Shown one piece after another: positions 17,928 through 25,741 of a DNA stretch of 64,000 nucleotides. The first letter of the stretch is position 1. Each line of letters begins with the position of its first letter. The notes beneath the pieces were generated by a model. That model had not been told where the DNA came from. It did no database searches and worked only from the letters and a program-made list of their open reading frames with translations. Origin of the DNA: DASPKM01 sp035628135 (GTDB lineage Bacteria > Bacteroidota > Bacteroidia > Chitinophagales > Chitinophagaceae); NCBI GenBank assembly GCA_035628135.1, contig DASPKM010000010.1, forward strand, positions 1,237,601 to 1,301,600, given 5' to 3'. A program made the position numbers and the translations under genes.

Positions 17928-19217
17928 TTAATGCTTTGCAAAGCCGCGTATTGCTTCAACTGTATGGTCTATATCCCCGTAACTCAGCGCATTGCAGATA
18001 AACCATGTCTCAAAAGGCGATGGGGGAAGGTAAATACCTTCATTCAACATCGCGTGAAATAATTTGTTAAACATGGCATTGTTTGCAGCAGTGGCCGATG
18101 CAAAATCTATCACCGGCTCTTCGCTGAAATGAACGCTGATCATAGACCCGAGCTGGTTGATGACGTAGGGCAAACCACTTGCATTGAGCGCGTCTTCCAG
18201 ACCGCTGCGCAGGTAAATTGTTTTTTTGTCGAGCTCACTGTAGATACCAGGGTCATCCTTCAATGCTTTTAATAATGTATAACCCGCGATCATTGCAATG
18301 GGATTACCGCTTAATGTGCCTGCCTGGTATACTTTGCCAATGGGCGCAACGTGTTGCATGATCTCCTTTCTGCCACCGAAAGCGCCTACCGGCATGCCCG
18401 CGCCGATTACTTTCCCATACGTAACGAGATCGGCATTTACTTTCAATCTTTCCTGTGCGCCGCCTGCAGCAAGCCGGAAGCCCGTCATCACTTCATCAAA
18501 GATCAATACAATGCCTTCCTGGTCGCACAGCGTTCTCAATCCTTCTAAAAAGCCAGGCAATGGTGGAATGCAACCCATGTTGCCCGCAACGGGTTCTAAA
18601 ATAATGGCGGCTATTTCATTTTTATGCTGATGTATCAGCCGCTCAACATTTGCAAGGTCGTTGTAAGGAGCAGTGAGTGTGTCAGTAGAAACTCCGGGGG
18701 TTACGCCCGGCACGGCTTGTATGTTGAACGTTGCCAACCCGCTGCCCGCCTTTACCAAAAAAGCATCTGCATGTCCATGGTAGCAGCCTTCGAACTTGAT
18801 GAACTTGTTCCTGCCGGTATAGCCACGCGCAAGGCGGATGGCGCTCATGCAGGCTTCGGTTCCGCTGTTCACCATGCGGATGAGGTCAACATTGGGGGCC
18901 ATTGTTTTTATAAGCTCGGCAATGGCTATTTCTAACTCTGTTGGCGCACCGAATGAAGTAGACGATAACACCTTTTCACGGATCGCTTCCACTACGGGCT
19001 CATAAGCATGACCAAGGATCATAGGTCCCCAGGAGTTGATGTAATCTATGTAGCGGTTGCCGTCTGCGTCGTATAAATATGCTCCCTTTGCGCTGTTCAT
19101 GAACACGGGCGTTCCGCCCACGCTCTTAAACGCACGCACCGGTGAATTGACACCGCCGGGAATGCTTTGCTGCGCACGATCGAACAATTCAGAGCTTTTG
19201 TTTCGTAACATCGTCAT
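17928..19217 (-). CDS. hemL: Glutamate-1-semialdehyde 2,1-aminomutase
   Basis: PLP enzyme converting glutamate-1-semialdehyde to 5-aminolevulinate, the second step of C5-pathway haem synthesis. The 429 residues match the family. Visible features are SIPGGVNSPVRAF, the VNSGTEACMSAIRLARG phosphate-binding region, CYHGHADAFL, LIFDEVMTGFR with the PLP-ring Asp241, and TYGKVIGAGMPVGAFGG with the Schiff-base Lys269. The start may be ATG 19217 (MTMLRNKSSELF) or 19211; the former lies at the very edge of the GTGAGTK repeat. It is the last hem gene of the minus-strand cluster and is separated from hemB by the four-helix-bundle insertion. Confidence 0.96.
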   Translation of the reverse strand: MTMLRNKSSELFDRAQQSIPGGVNSPVRAFKSVGGTPVFMNSAKGAYLYDADGNRYIDYINSWGPMILGHAYEPVVEAIREKVLSSTSFGAPTELEIAIAELIKTMAPNVDLIRMVNSGTEACMSAIRLARGYTGRNKFIKFEGCYHGHADAFLVKAGSGLATFNIQAVPGVTPGVSTDTLTAPYNDLANVERLIHQHKNEIAAIILEPVAGNMGCIPPLPGFLEGLRTLCDQEGIVLIFDEVMTGFRLAAGGAQERLKVNADLVTYGKVIGAGMPVGAFGGRKEIMQHVAPIGKVYQAGTLSGNPIAMIAGYTLLKALKDDPGIYSELDKKTIYLRSGLEDALNASGLPYVINQLGSMISVHFSEEPVIDFASATAANNAMFNKLFHAMLNEGIYLPPSPFETWFICNALSYGDIDHTVEAIRGFAKH

Positions 19218-19473
19218 TGTGAGTTGTGAGTGGTGAGTGGTGAGTTAGTGAACTTCTGGCAATTTCAAAAAAGCGGTATCGTTCCACTTTTGATCTGCGG
19301 GAACACCCCTCGGCAAGGTTTAAATATACTGATAGTGCTGCTCGTCTGATTTGTTGTGCCATGGCAAACCGCTCTTCCGGAGGGAAGAGTTTGGTAATGC
19401 TGTAGCCTTCAACTGCTAAATCTTGTGAAGATTTATATACATCCAATTTAGTATGCGAAAGTTGTAAAAACAT
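19189..19473 (-). pseudogene. Truncated four-helix-bundle protein (23S rRNA intervening-sequence protein family)
   Basis: The frame begins MFLQLSHTKLDVYKSSQDLAVEGY. It contains the family core FPPEERFAMAQQIRRAALSV, YLNLAEGCSRRSKVERYRFF and EIARSS, matching the first two helices and part of the third of the four-helix-bundle/IVP family (about 115-120 residues). After residue 75 homology stops. The frame continues into translated GTGAGTK repeat (LTHHSPLTTHN) and then into the start of hemL, ending at 19189. So it is most likely a 3'-truncated copy. Inverted copies of ATTGTGAGTKGTGAGT flank it (19216 onward and 19573-19588). Standalone members of this family occur scattered in Bacteroidota genomes; their function is unknown. 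Confidence 0.75.
19216..19253. repeat. Left terminal inverted repeat around the four-helix-bundle gene (locus R4a)
   Basis: The sequence is ATTGTGAGTTGTGAGTGG followed by more GTGAGTK units to about 19253. Its outer edge coincides with the hemL start codon (CAT at 19215-19217). The outer 16 nt match the reverse complement of the right repeat at 19573-19588 except for one base. Confidence 0.8.
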
Positions 19474-19572
19474 TTAAGTATTTCTCATAAAGAAAATTAA
19501 CCTCCGTTGTTCCTTAAAGGTATTTTCAACCTTTAATTCAGATTTTTTTCTTCTCGCATAATGAATTTCTGG

Positions 19573-19588
19573 TACTCACCACTCACAA
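19573..19588. repeat. Right terminal inverted repeat around the four-helix-bundle gene (locus R4b)
   Basis: ACTCACCACTCACAAT is the inverted copy of the left repeat's outer edge. It contains the hemB stop codon (TGA on the minus strand, 19583-19585), so HemB's last codons border or enter the repeat. Together with R4a it delimits a 373-bp segment. Confidence 0.8.
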
Positions 19589-20554
19589 TAGCCTTACTAC
19601 ATCTCTTGCAAAATACGTTGCTATCAGGTCTGCGCCCGCCCGTTTGATAGCGGTAAGGCATTCGATCATCGCTCTTTCTTCGTTCAGCCATCCATTTGCG
19701 GCGGCCGCCTTTATCATGGCATATTCACCGCTTACCTGGTAAGCGCTTACCGGAACTTCAACGGCATTCTTTACTTCGCGAATGATATCGAGATAAGCCA
19801 ATGCGGGCTTTACCATTACGATGTCTGCGCCTTCTTCCACATCCATCAGCGTTTCCCTGATTGCCTCCAATCTGTTCGCCGGGTCCATCTGGTAAGTCTT
19901 TTTATCGCCGAAGCCGGGTGCCGAATCCAGCGCATCGCGAAATGGACCATAAAAGCACGAGGCATACTTTGCACTGTAGCTCATGATGCCGGTTTTGGTA
20001 TGGCCGCTTTCTTCCAGCGCCTGCCTGATGTGCAGTATGCGGCCGTCCATCATATCGCTTGGCGCTACAAAGTCGGCGCCTGCGGCTGCATGACTCACAC
20101 TCATTTTCGCCAGCACTTCTACCGTGGCATCGTTTACGATCTCCGTTCCTTCCACAATTCCGTCATGGCCGTAAGAGGAGAATGGGTCCAGCGCAACGTC
20201 GGTCATTACCAGCATGTCCGGGCAGGCATCTTTAATGGCCCTGATGCTGCGTTGCATCAATCCGCCAGGGTTCAATGCCTCCGTGCCTTTGTTATCTTTT
20301 AATTCGTCTTTACACTTAATGAAGAGCAGCACGCATTTCAATCCCATGTTCCAGAGTTGCTTTGCTTCTTTCACTGTCAGGTCGAGGCTCATGCGATAGT
20401 AAGCAGGCATCGAAGGAATTTCTTCCCGGGTATTTTCACCTTCGATGATGAACAATGGAACGATGAAATCATTGGGGGTTAATATGGTTTCGGACACCAT
20501 CGACCGGATGGAGGCTGATTGGCGGAGTATCCTGTTGCGTCTTTGTAAATACAT
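19583..20554 (-). CDS. hemB: 5-Aminolevulinate dehydratase (porphobilinogen synthase)
   Basis: Condenses two 5-aminolevulinate molecules to porphobilinogen. 323 residues from ATG 20554 (MYLQRRNRILRQSASIRSMV); the longer frame to 20596 lacks homologous character. Schiff-base lysines are visible in MSYSAKYAS (K196) and MVKPALAYL (K249). The metal loop reads DVALDPFSSYGHDG (119-132), with Asp/Ala in place of the zinc-binding cysteines of the CXCX7C type. This predicts the zinc-independent, magnesium-stimulated class. It lies 32 nt downstream of hemF. Its stop codon lies inside the GTGAGTK repeat. Confidence 0.96.
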   Translation of the reverse strand: MYLQRRNRILRQSASIRSMVSETILTPNDFIVPLFIIEGENTREEIPSMPAYYRMSLDLTVKEAKQLWNMGLKCVLLFIKCKDELKDNKGTEALNPGGLMQRSIRAIKDACPDMLVMTDVALDPFSSYGHDGIVEGTEIVNDATVEVLAKMSVSHAAAGADFVAPSDMMDGRILHIRQALEESGHTKTGIMSYSAKYASCFYGPFRDALDSAPGFGDKKTYQMDPANRLEAIRETLMDVEEGADIVMVKPALAYLDIIREVKNAVEVPVSAYQVSGEYAMIKAAAANGWLNEERAMIECLTAIKRAGADLIATYFARDVVRLL

Positions 20555-20586
20555 ACTATTATATTGGAATCGAATTGTTCTGATCT

Positions 20587-21492
20587 TTAAATCCATTCTC
20601 TAGGGTGCAGGCAGGCCTGCAGGAGCTCATCTTCCGGCGTCCCGGGTTGCGGCTGGTAATTGTATTCGAACCGCACGGTAGGCGGAAGGCTCATCAAAAT
20701 GCTTTCCGTTCTTCCGTTGGTCTTTAAGCCGAACAGCGTTCCGCGGTCGTGTACCAGGTTGAACTCGGTATAACGGCCGCGCCGGATCTCCTGCCAGAAC
20801 TTGTTCGCCTCCGTATAGGGCAGGCCCTTTCTTTTTTCCACGATAGGAAGGTAGGCCTGCAAAAATACGTCGCCGCAGGCTTTTGCAAAGTTGAACCAGA
20901 AGTACACGTCTTTGCCGGCATCGGGGCGCCGGTAGTCGTAAAATATACCGCCGATGCCACGCCGCTCCGCATTGCGGTGCCAGTTAACGAAATAGTTATC
21001 GCATTCCTGCTTGAATAGGGTATAAAATGAGGGATCGAATGCATCGCAGGTGCGCTTGTAGCAATTATGGAAATGAAAAGCATCGTCCGCAAATAAATAA
21101 TAAGGGGTGAGATCGGTGCCGCCGCCAAACCAGCGGTCGCTTAGTTCGCCTGCTTCGTTGTACAGCTCAAGCATCCTGTAATTGCAATGCACCGTAGGCA
21201 CAAAAGGGTTCACCGGATGAAGCACTAACGATAATCCGCATGCGAACCAGGTATTGCCGGTGATCTTTAACTGGGTGCGCATGGCTTCGGTTACCGGCCC
21301 ATGCACCACCGAGGTGTTTACGCCGCCCTTTTCGAAAACATTTCCTTTACTGATCACTCTTGTCCTTCCGCCACCGCCTTCAGGTCTTTCCCAGGTCTCT
21401 TCCACAAACCTCGCTTTCCCATCTTCCGCTTCCAGCGCCGCACAAATGCGGTCCTGCAAATCAAGAATATAATGTATCCACTCGTCTTTCAT
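20587..21492 (-). CDS. hemF: Oxygen-dependent coproporphyrinogen III oxidase
   Basis: Oxidatively decarboxylates coproporphyrinogen III to protoporphyrinogen IX using O2, without metal. 301 residues from ATG 21492 (MKDEWIHYIL); a TTG 18 nt upstream is in frame but unlikely. Family motifs: GGGGRTRVISKGNVFEKGGV, VNTSVVHG, GLSLVLHPVNPFVPTVHCNY, GGGTDLTPYYLF and WHRNAERRGIGGIFYD. Use of HemF implies the pathway is aerobic. It is encoded between hemE and hemB. The upstream gap contains the long GTCATT repeat R5. Confidence 0.96.
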   Translation of the reverse strand: MKDEWIHYILDLQDRICAALEAEDGKARFVEETWERPEGGGGRTRVISKGNVFEKGGVNTSVVHGPVTEAMRTQLKITGNTWFACGLSLVLHPVNPFVPTVHCNYRMLELYNEAGELSDRWFGGGTDLTPYYLFADDAFHFHNCYKRTCDAFDPSFYTLFKQECDNYFVNWHRNAERRGIGGIFYDYRRPDAGKDVYFWFNFAKACGDVFLQAYLPIVEKRKGLPYTEANKFWQEIRRGRYTEFNLVHDRGTLFGLKTNGRTESILMSLPPTVRFEYNYQPQPGTPEDELLQACLHPREWI

Positions 21493-21530
21493 ATCAAAGT
21501 CATTGTCCAAAGGGCTCCTTTTGGAGGGTC

Positions 21531-21616
21531 GTCAGGTCATTGGGTCATTAGGTCATTGGGTCATTAGGCCACTATGCTCAATGACCTAATGACTTATTGA
21601 CTTAATGACTTAATTG
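21531..21616. repeat. Intergenic hairpin of GTCATT units between hemF and hemE (locus R5)
   Basis: The left arm runs GTCAGGTCATTGGGTCATTA and two further 8-nt units to 21568. The right arm (21578-21616) carries the complementary CAATGACCTAATGAC and further degraded units. The last three HemE residues (LSH) and its TAA stop (21602-21604) are encoded by the repeat itself. Confidence 0.85.
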
Positions 21617-22648
21617 CACATGCGAATAATCTTTGACAGCGTCCACAAATGCTCTTGCATGATCTACCGGAACGTTGGGCAAAATTCCATGCCCCAAATT
21701 TGCAATGTGACGGCCGGGACCGAAAGCATCGAGCATCCGCTTCACTTCTTTTTGTATAACCGGGATGGGCGAAAGCAAGCGCGCCGGATCGAAATTGCCT
21801 TGCAGCGTTACTTCGGGCCCGGCAAGCTGCCGTGCAAAACGGGGCTCTATGCACCAATCGATGCCCAGGCCATGCGCTCCGGTTGCGGCCATCCCCTCCA
21901 ATGCGAACCATGCGCCCTTTGCAAAGATGATCGTGAGCACTTCGTCCTTTACCGCTTCTACGATCTGCCGTATATATCTCAGGGAAAATTCTTCAAAGTC
22001 CTGCGGGCTTAATAAACCGCCCCATGAATCGAAGATCTGCACTACGTCGGCCCCCGCCCTTGCCTGTCCTTTCAGGTAGGCGATGGTGGTATCGGTGATC
22101 ATTTGCAACAGCCTGTGCGCTGTTTTCGGTTGTGTATAACAGAAAGCTTTTGCCTCGTCGAAAGTTTTGGAGCCCTTGCCTTGTACCAAATAGCACAACA
22201 ATGTCCAGGGAGCGCCTGCAAATCCTATCAATGGAACGCGCCCATCCAGGGTTTGCTTCGTAAGCCTTAGTGCATCGAATACATAACCGAGCGTATCCTG
22301 TACATCAGGTATAAATATTCTGTGCAGGTCTGATTCCTGTACAATGGGCGTGGGCAGCCATGGACCCTTGCTTTCCACCATTTGCACTTCCATGCCCATG
22401 GCCTGTGGAACTACCAGTATGTCCGAGAAAATAATGGCCGCATCAACGCCTACCTGCTCCACGGGCTGAATGGTGATCTCGGTAGCCAGCTCGGGAATGC
22501 GGCACCGCTCGAAGAAAGAATATTTTGCTTTCAGCTTCATATAATCCGGCAGGTAGCGGCCGGCCTGGCGCATCATCCATACCGGCGTGCGCTCAACATG
22601 CCCGCCTTTCAGCGTCCGCAGCAACAGATCGTTTTGCAATGGTCTCAT
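21602..22648 (-). CDS. hemE: Uroporphyrinogen decarboxylase
   Basis: Removes four acetate carboxyls from uroporphyrinogen III to give coproporphyrinogen III. 348 residues with the N-terminal signature RTPVWMMRQAGRYLPDY, the catalytic-Asp segment AAIIFSDILVVPQAMG, GFAGAPWTLLCYLVQG, DVVQIFDSWGG and the C-terminal NLGHGILPNVPVDHARAFVD. It lies 21 nt downstream of hemD in the minus-strand hem cluster. The final residues and stop codon come from the repeat R5, which may have replaced the original end. Confidence 0.96.
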   Translation of the reverse strand: MRPLQNDLLLRTLKGGHVERTPVWMMRQAGRYLPDYMKLKAKYSFFERCRIPELATEITIQPVEQVGVDAAIIFSDILVVPQAMGMEVQMVESKGPWLPTPIVQESDLHRIFIPDVQDTLGYVFDALRLTKQTLDGRVPLIGFAGAPWTLLCYLVQGKGSKTFDEAKAFCYTQPKTAHRLLQMITDTTIAYLKGQARAGADVVQIFDSWGGLLSPQDFEEFSLRYIRQIVEAVKDEVLTIIFAKGAWFALEGMAATGAHGLGIDWCIEPRFARQLAGPEVTLQGNFDPARLLSPIPVIQKEVKRMLDAFGPGRHIANLGHGILPNVPVDHARAFVDAVKDYSHVQLSH

Positions 22649-22669
22649 ATAATAATTTGATCGGCTTTA

Positions 22670-23374
22670 CTACACGGGCGACTTAAAATAAGCCACCGCC
22701 TGTCTTGCCAGCTCTTCTTTGCCGGGAATAACGCTCGTGATTATCCCATTGTTCGTAAATTTTTTTATGGTGTCCCGCGTGGTCTTGCCAATGGCGAACA
22801 ATACCGTGTATTTATCGATTGTATTCACTGAAAAAAAGCTCTCTACCGCACTGGGACTAAAAAATAAAATGCCTGCATATTTTTTTTCTATGCGTTGCGG
22901 CGTAGCGAACGTATTGTACACCACCAATTCCCTGATCCCGATGTTATTATTCCGTAATGCGCCGGGAAGCTCAGGTCGCCTGTTGTTGCCGCAAAAAAAC
23001 ACTGCTTCGGTTATGCCAGGCTGTTGCATGATGACCTCGGCCAGTTCCTGCCCGCTGTCTGCCGTTCCCGCAATTGCGCCGGCTCCAAAGTGTTGTTTTA
23101 CGAGCCTGGCGGTAGCTTCGCCTATGCAATATATTTTCCAGCGAGGCTGATGGCTATCTTTCAGGGCAGCCACGGCTTCCACTGCATTCATGCTGGTAAA
23201 TATTACCGTTGTGTCCTGTTGATATAAACTGTTCACCTCCGATGCTTCTTTTTCCGCGCAGCCCTCGGTGCGGATAAAGGAAATTACATCTATTACAATG
23301 CCTTCGGCCGCTGCTTCGTGCAACACCTTATCGGCTAATGGCCGGGTAGACAATATATGGGTTGTATACTGCAT
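22670..23374 (-). CDS. hemD: Uroporphyrinogen-III synthase
   Basis: Closes the linear tetrapyrrole with inversion of ring D. 234 residues with the weakly conserved HemD pattern: ILSTRPLADKVLHEAAAEG at the start, TVIFTSMNAVEAV, KIYCIGEATARLVKQHFG, VFFCGNNRRPELPGAL, GILFFSPSAVESFFS and LFAIGKTTRDTIKKF. Two Rossmann-like lobes are expected. Its ATG directly follows the hemC stop codon (TAA then ATG with no spacer), indicating translational coupling. HemD sequences diverge fast, so the context (hemC before, hemE after) adds much of the certainty. Confidence 0.92.
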   Translation of the reverse strand: MQYTTHILSTRPLADKVLHEAAAEGIVIDVISFIRTEGCAEKEASEVNSLYQQDTTVIFTSMNAVEAVAALKDSHQPRWKIYCIGEATARLVKQHFGAGAIAGTADSGQELAEVIMQQPGITEAVFFCGNNRRPELPGALRNNNIGIRELVVYNTFATPQRIEKKYAGILFFSPSAVESFFSVNTIDKYTVLFAIGKTTRDTIKKFTNNGIITSVIPGKEELARQAVAYFKSPV

Positions 23375-24292
23375 TTAATCGTTGCGTATGCTGTCTGCAA
23401 TTGCTTGCCCTCCATTGGCGAGCAGCTCGTAAGCCGCTTCCTGTCCCAGCCCCTCCGCGTCCCTTTCCATCACCACTTTTTCGATTTCTACTTTCTTGCT
23501 GCCGTCGAGGGAAAGGATATTTCCTTTGAATACCAGCTGCCCATCTTGTACAACGGCCAAAGCGCTGATGGGCGTGGAACATCCACCCAACAGCGTGCGT
23601 AAAAAATCACGTTCGATTGTAGTGCACAGCGCGGCGTGGTGATTATTAAAGTGCATACATGCGTCTAGCACCTGCGTATCTGCTTCCCTGCAAACCGCAA
23701 CAATGGCGCCTTGTGCGGGCGCGGGCAGCATCCAGTTGAGCACGATGCTGTTTTCCGGCCGCAGGCTAATGCGTTCCAGCCCTGCTTGTGCAAAAATGGC
23801 TCCGTCCCATGCGGACTCTTCCAATTTGCGGAGACGGGTATTTACATTTCCACGAAGATTGTGAAGCTGATGTGCAGGATACCGGTGCAGCCATTGCGCT
23901 TTGCGGCGGATGCTGCTGGTGGCGATATTGGCAATGTAATGCGCATCATCCAGCGGGCCGGCGTTTTTTCCCAAAACCAGCAAATCGCTCACGGGGCCGC
24001 GTTCCAATACCGCTGCCTGAGTTATTCCTTGCGGCAATCGCGTGGGAACGTCTTTCATGGAGTGCACGGCCAGGTCGATGCGGTTATCGAGTAAAGCAAT
24101 GTCCAGGCTGCGCGTAAATATTCCCTGCACGCCCATTTCGTACAGCGGGGTGGTCAGGTCAACATCGCCTTCGCTGCGGATGTACACCAATTCCGAAGCA
24201 TAGCCTTGCTGCTCCAAAAGTTGCTGTACCCGGGTTGCCTGCCACACTGCTAACTGACTTTCCCTGGTCCCTATCCTAATCGGGTTGTGCAT
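23375..24292 (-). CDS. hemC: Hydroxymethylbilane synthase (porphobilinogen deaminase)
   Basis: Polymerises four porphobilinogens into hydroxymethylbilane. 305 residues with RIGTRESQLAVWQA, the catalytic-Asp loop RIDLAVHSMKDVPT, ATSSIRRKAQWLHRYP, LRGNVNTRLRKLE, APAQGAIVAVCRE and the dipyrromethane-cofactor cysteine C238 in LRTLLGGCSTPISA. It starts 5 nt after the hemA stop and abuts hemD, so hemA, hemC and hemD clearly form one operon. Confidence 0.97.
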   Translation of the reverse strand: MHNPIRIGTRESQLAVWQATRVQQLLEQQGYASELVYIRSEGDVDLTTPLYEMGVQGIFTRSLDIALLDNRIDLAVHSMKDVPTRLPQGITQAAVLERGPVSDLLVLGKNAGPLDDAHYIANIATSSIRRKAQWLHRYPAHQLHNLRGNVNTRLRKLEESAWDGAIFAQAGLERISLRPENSIVLNWMLPAPAQGAIVAVCREADTQVLDACMHFNNHHAALCTTIERDFLRTLLGGCSTPISALAVVQDGQLVFKGNILSLDGSKKVEIEKVVMERDAEGLGQEAAYELLANGGQAIADSIRND

Positions 24293-24297
24293 GATGA

Positions 24298-25551
24298 TCA
24301 GTTTGCACCGGTTGCTATGAATTCATTAATAGCCTCAATATAATGACATCCGCGGGTATTCTGGCTTCTCATTTTAGAAGCCATGCCGTTAATGACCCGC
24401 TGTATCCTTTTTTCGGTTTCAGCGTGGCCGTTATGGCCGGCAGTGCGTGTGCTGTGCGTGCGGGAAAATTGTATATAAAGGGGGTGCGTGTATATTTCCT
24501 TGAGCTTGACCTTAACGGCTTTCAGTACGGGCACGTGCCTGCGCATTTCATGCCATTCCAAAAACTCTTCAAGGTGCGCGGCAATAATGGCCTTTGCTTT
24601 CGGCACTTCGGCCTTGCGCTTTTGCAGGGTTTCGTCTTTCAGCTTCGACAGCTCGTCAACGTTCACCAGCTTTACATTCGGCAGGTGCATTGCTGCTGCT
24701 TCCACGTTATAAGGAATGGAAAGGTCGATGATCAGCTTATCACCGGAATTTTCCAGGCATGTGCGCCAGATGATGGGCTCGGCCGCATTGGTAGCCACCA
24801 GTATGATGTGTGACGATGCTATCAGTTGCGGCATATCCTGCAACTGTGCATATTGAACGCCCAGCTTATCAGCCAGGTCAGCGGCTTTTTCCTCGGTGCG
24901 GTTGATGAGCGTGATGTTGGTGGTTTGCAGGTAATCTACCAGGTTCTTGCAGGTATTGCGGCCGATCTTACCTACACCGATCAGCAATATTTTTTTATCA
25001 GCGATGTCCTGCACTTTTGTTTTGATGTATTGCACCGCGGCAAAAGAAACCGAAACAGTGCCGCCGCTCAGCGCGGTTTGATTCTTGATGGCCTTGGAGC
25101 ACTGCAGCATGCAGTTGACCAACCGCTCGGTAAATGCGCCGAGCATGCCATGTTCTTTGGATATCCTGGCAGCCTGCTTTATTTGTCCAACGATCTCGTA
25201 ATCTCCCAATATCTGCGAATCCAACCCAGCCCCCACATTCAATAAATGCTTTACTGCTTCTTTTCCTTTTTTAATATAGGCCAGTCTTAGAAAAGTATCT
25301 TCGGTCCCTTCGGTGACAGTGCACAGCAATCGGATCAATTGCAGCGCGTCCTGGGCATAGCCGTAAATTTCTGTGCGGTTGCAGGTGCTCACTACAAACA
25401 ATTCCCTGATGCCTGCGCCTGCGGCATGCTGCAATAGACTAATATATTGTTCATTATTTACCGCAAACTGCCCTCGCACCGCCGCATCGGTTTTTTTATA
25501 ATTGATGCCGGCTATGAAGAAATTGGTATTATGTGGGGTTTGAAAATGCAT
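24298..25551 (-). CDS. hemA: Glutamyl-tRNA reductase
   Basis: NADPH-dependent reduction of glutamyl-tRNA(Glu) to glutamate-1-semialdehyde; it is the committed and usually regulated step. 417 residues with the active-site Cys57 in STCNRTEIYG, the GAGLDSQILGDYEIVGQIK segment, the NADPH-binding motif LLIGVGKIGRN, NITLINRTEEKAADLA, and a C-terminal dimerisation region rich in Arg/Lys. It is the first gene of the minus-strand hem operon. A TAATTTTG promoter element precedes it by 23 nt, in the gap shared with divergent hemH. Confidence 0.96.
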   Translation of the reverse strand: MHFQTPHNTNFFIAGINYKKTDAAVRGQFAVNNEQYISLLQHAAGAGIRELFVVSTCNRTEIYGYAQDALQLIRLLCTVTEGTEDTFLRLAYIKKGKEAVKHLLNVGAGLDSQILGDYEIVGQIKQAARISKEHGMLGAFTERLVNCMLQCSKAIKNQTALSGGTVSVSFAAVQYIKTKVQDIADKKILLIGVGKIGRNTCKNLVDYLQTTNITLINRTEEKAADLADKLGVQYAQLQDMPQLIASSHIILVATNAAEPIIWRTCLENSGDKLIIDLSIPYNVEAAAMHLPNVKLVNVDELSKLKDETLQKRKAEVPKAKAIIAAHLEEFLEWHEMRRHVPVLKAVKVKLKEIYTHPLYIQFSRTHSTRTAGHNGHAETEKRIQRVINGMASKMRSQNTRGCHYIEAINEFIATGAN

Positions 25552-25574
25552 CTGGTTTCAGAAAAATAGGATTA

Positions 25575-25582
25575 CAAAATTA
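25575..25582 (-). promoter_or_regulatory. Putative hemA operon promoter, -7 element TAATTTTG
   Basis: Minus-strand TAATTTTG matches TAnnTTTG, 23 nt before the hemA ATG. A TTCG about 22 nt upstream is only a weak -33 candidate. Confidence 0.5.
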
Positions 25583-25626
25583 CTGGTGGGGTTTTCATTT
25601 GACGAATGTTTCTGTCATTAACCTGT

Positions 25627-25700
25627 CATTTGTGAATTACGAGTTATCAGTTGGAGTGAACTACGCACTAACCACTCACCACCACCACTCACAATTAGTG
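25627..25700. repeat. Degraded GTGAGTG-type inverted repeat between hemA and hemH (locus R6)
   Basis: The right part on the reverse strand reads ATTGTGAGTGGTG (25683-25695) plus further units, identical to the outer edge of R4b. The left part (CATTTGTGAATTACGAGTTATCAG) is an eroded opposite arm. It lies in the divergent promoter region of hemA and hemH. Confidence 0.6.
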
Positions 25701-25723
25701 TGCGCTATCCTCCATTTCGTAAC

Positions 25724-25731
25724 TACATTTG
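25724..25731 (+). promoter_or_regulatory. Putative hemH promoter, -7 element TACATTTG
   Basis: TACATTTG matches TAnnTTTG and ends 10 nt before the hemH ATG at 25742. The predicted leader is therefore only a few nucleotides long. Confidence 0.5.
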
Positions 25732-25741
25732 CACACAAATT

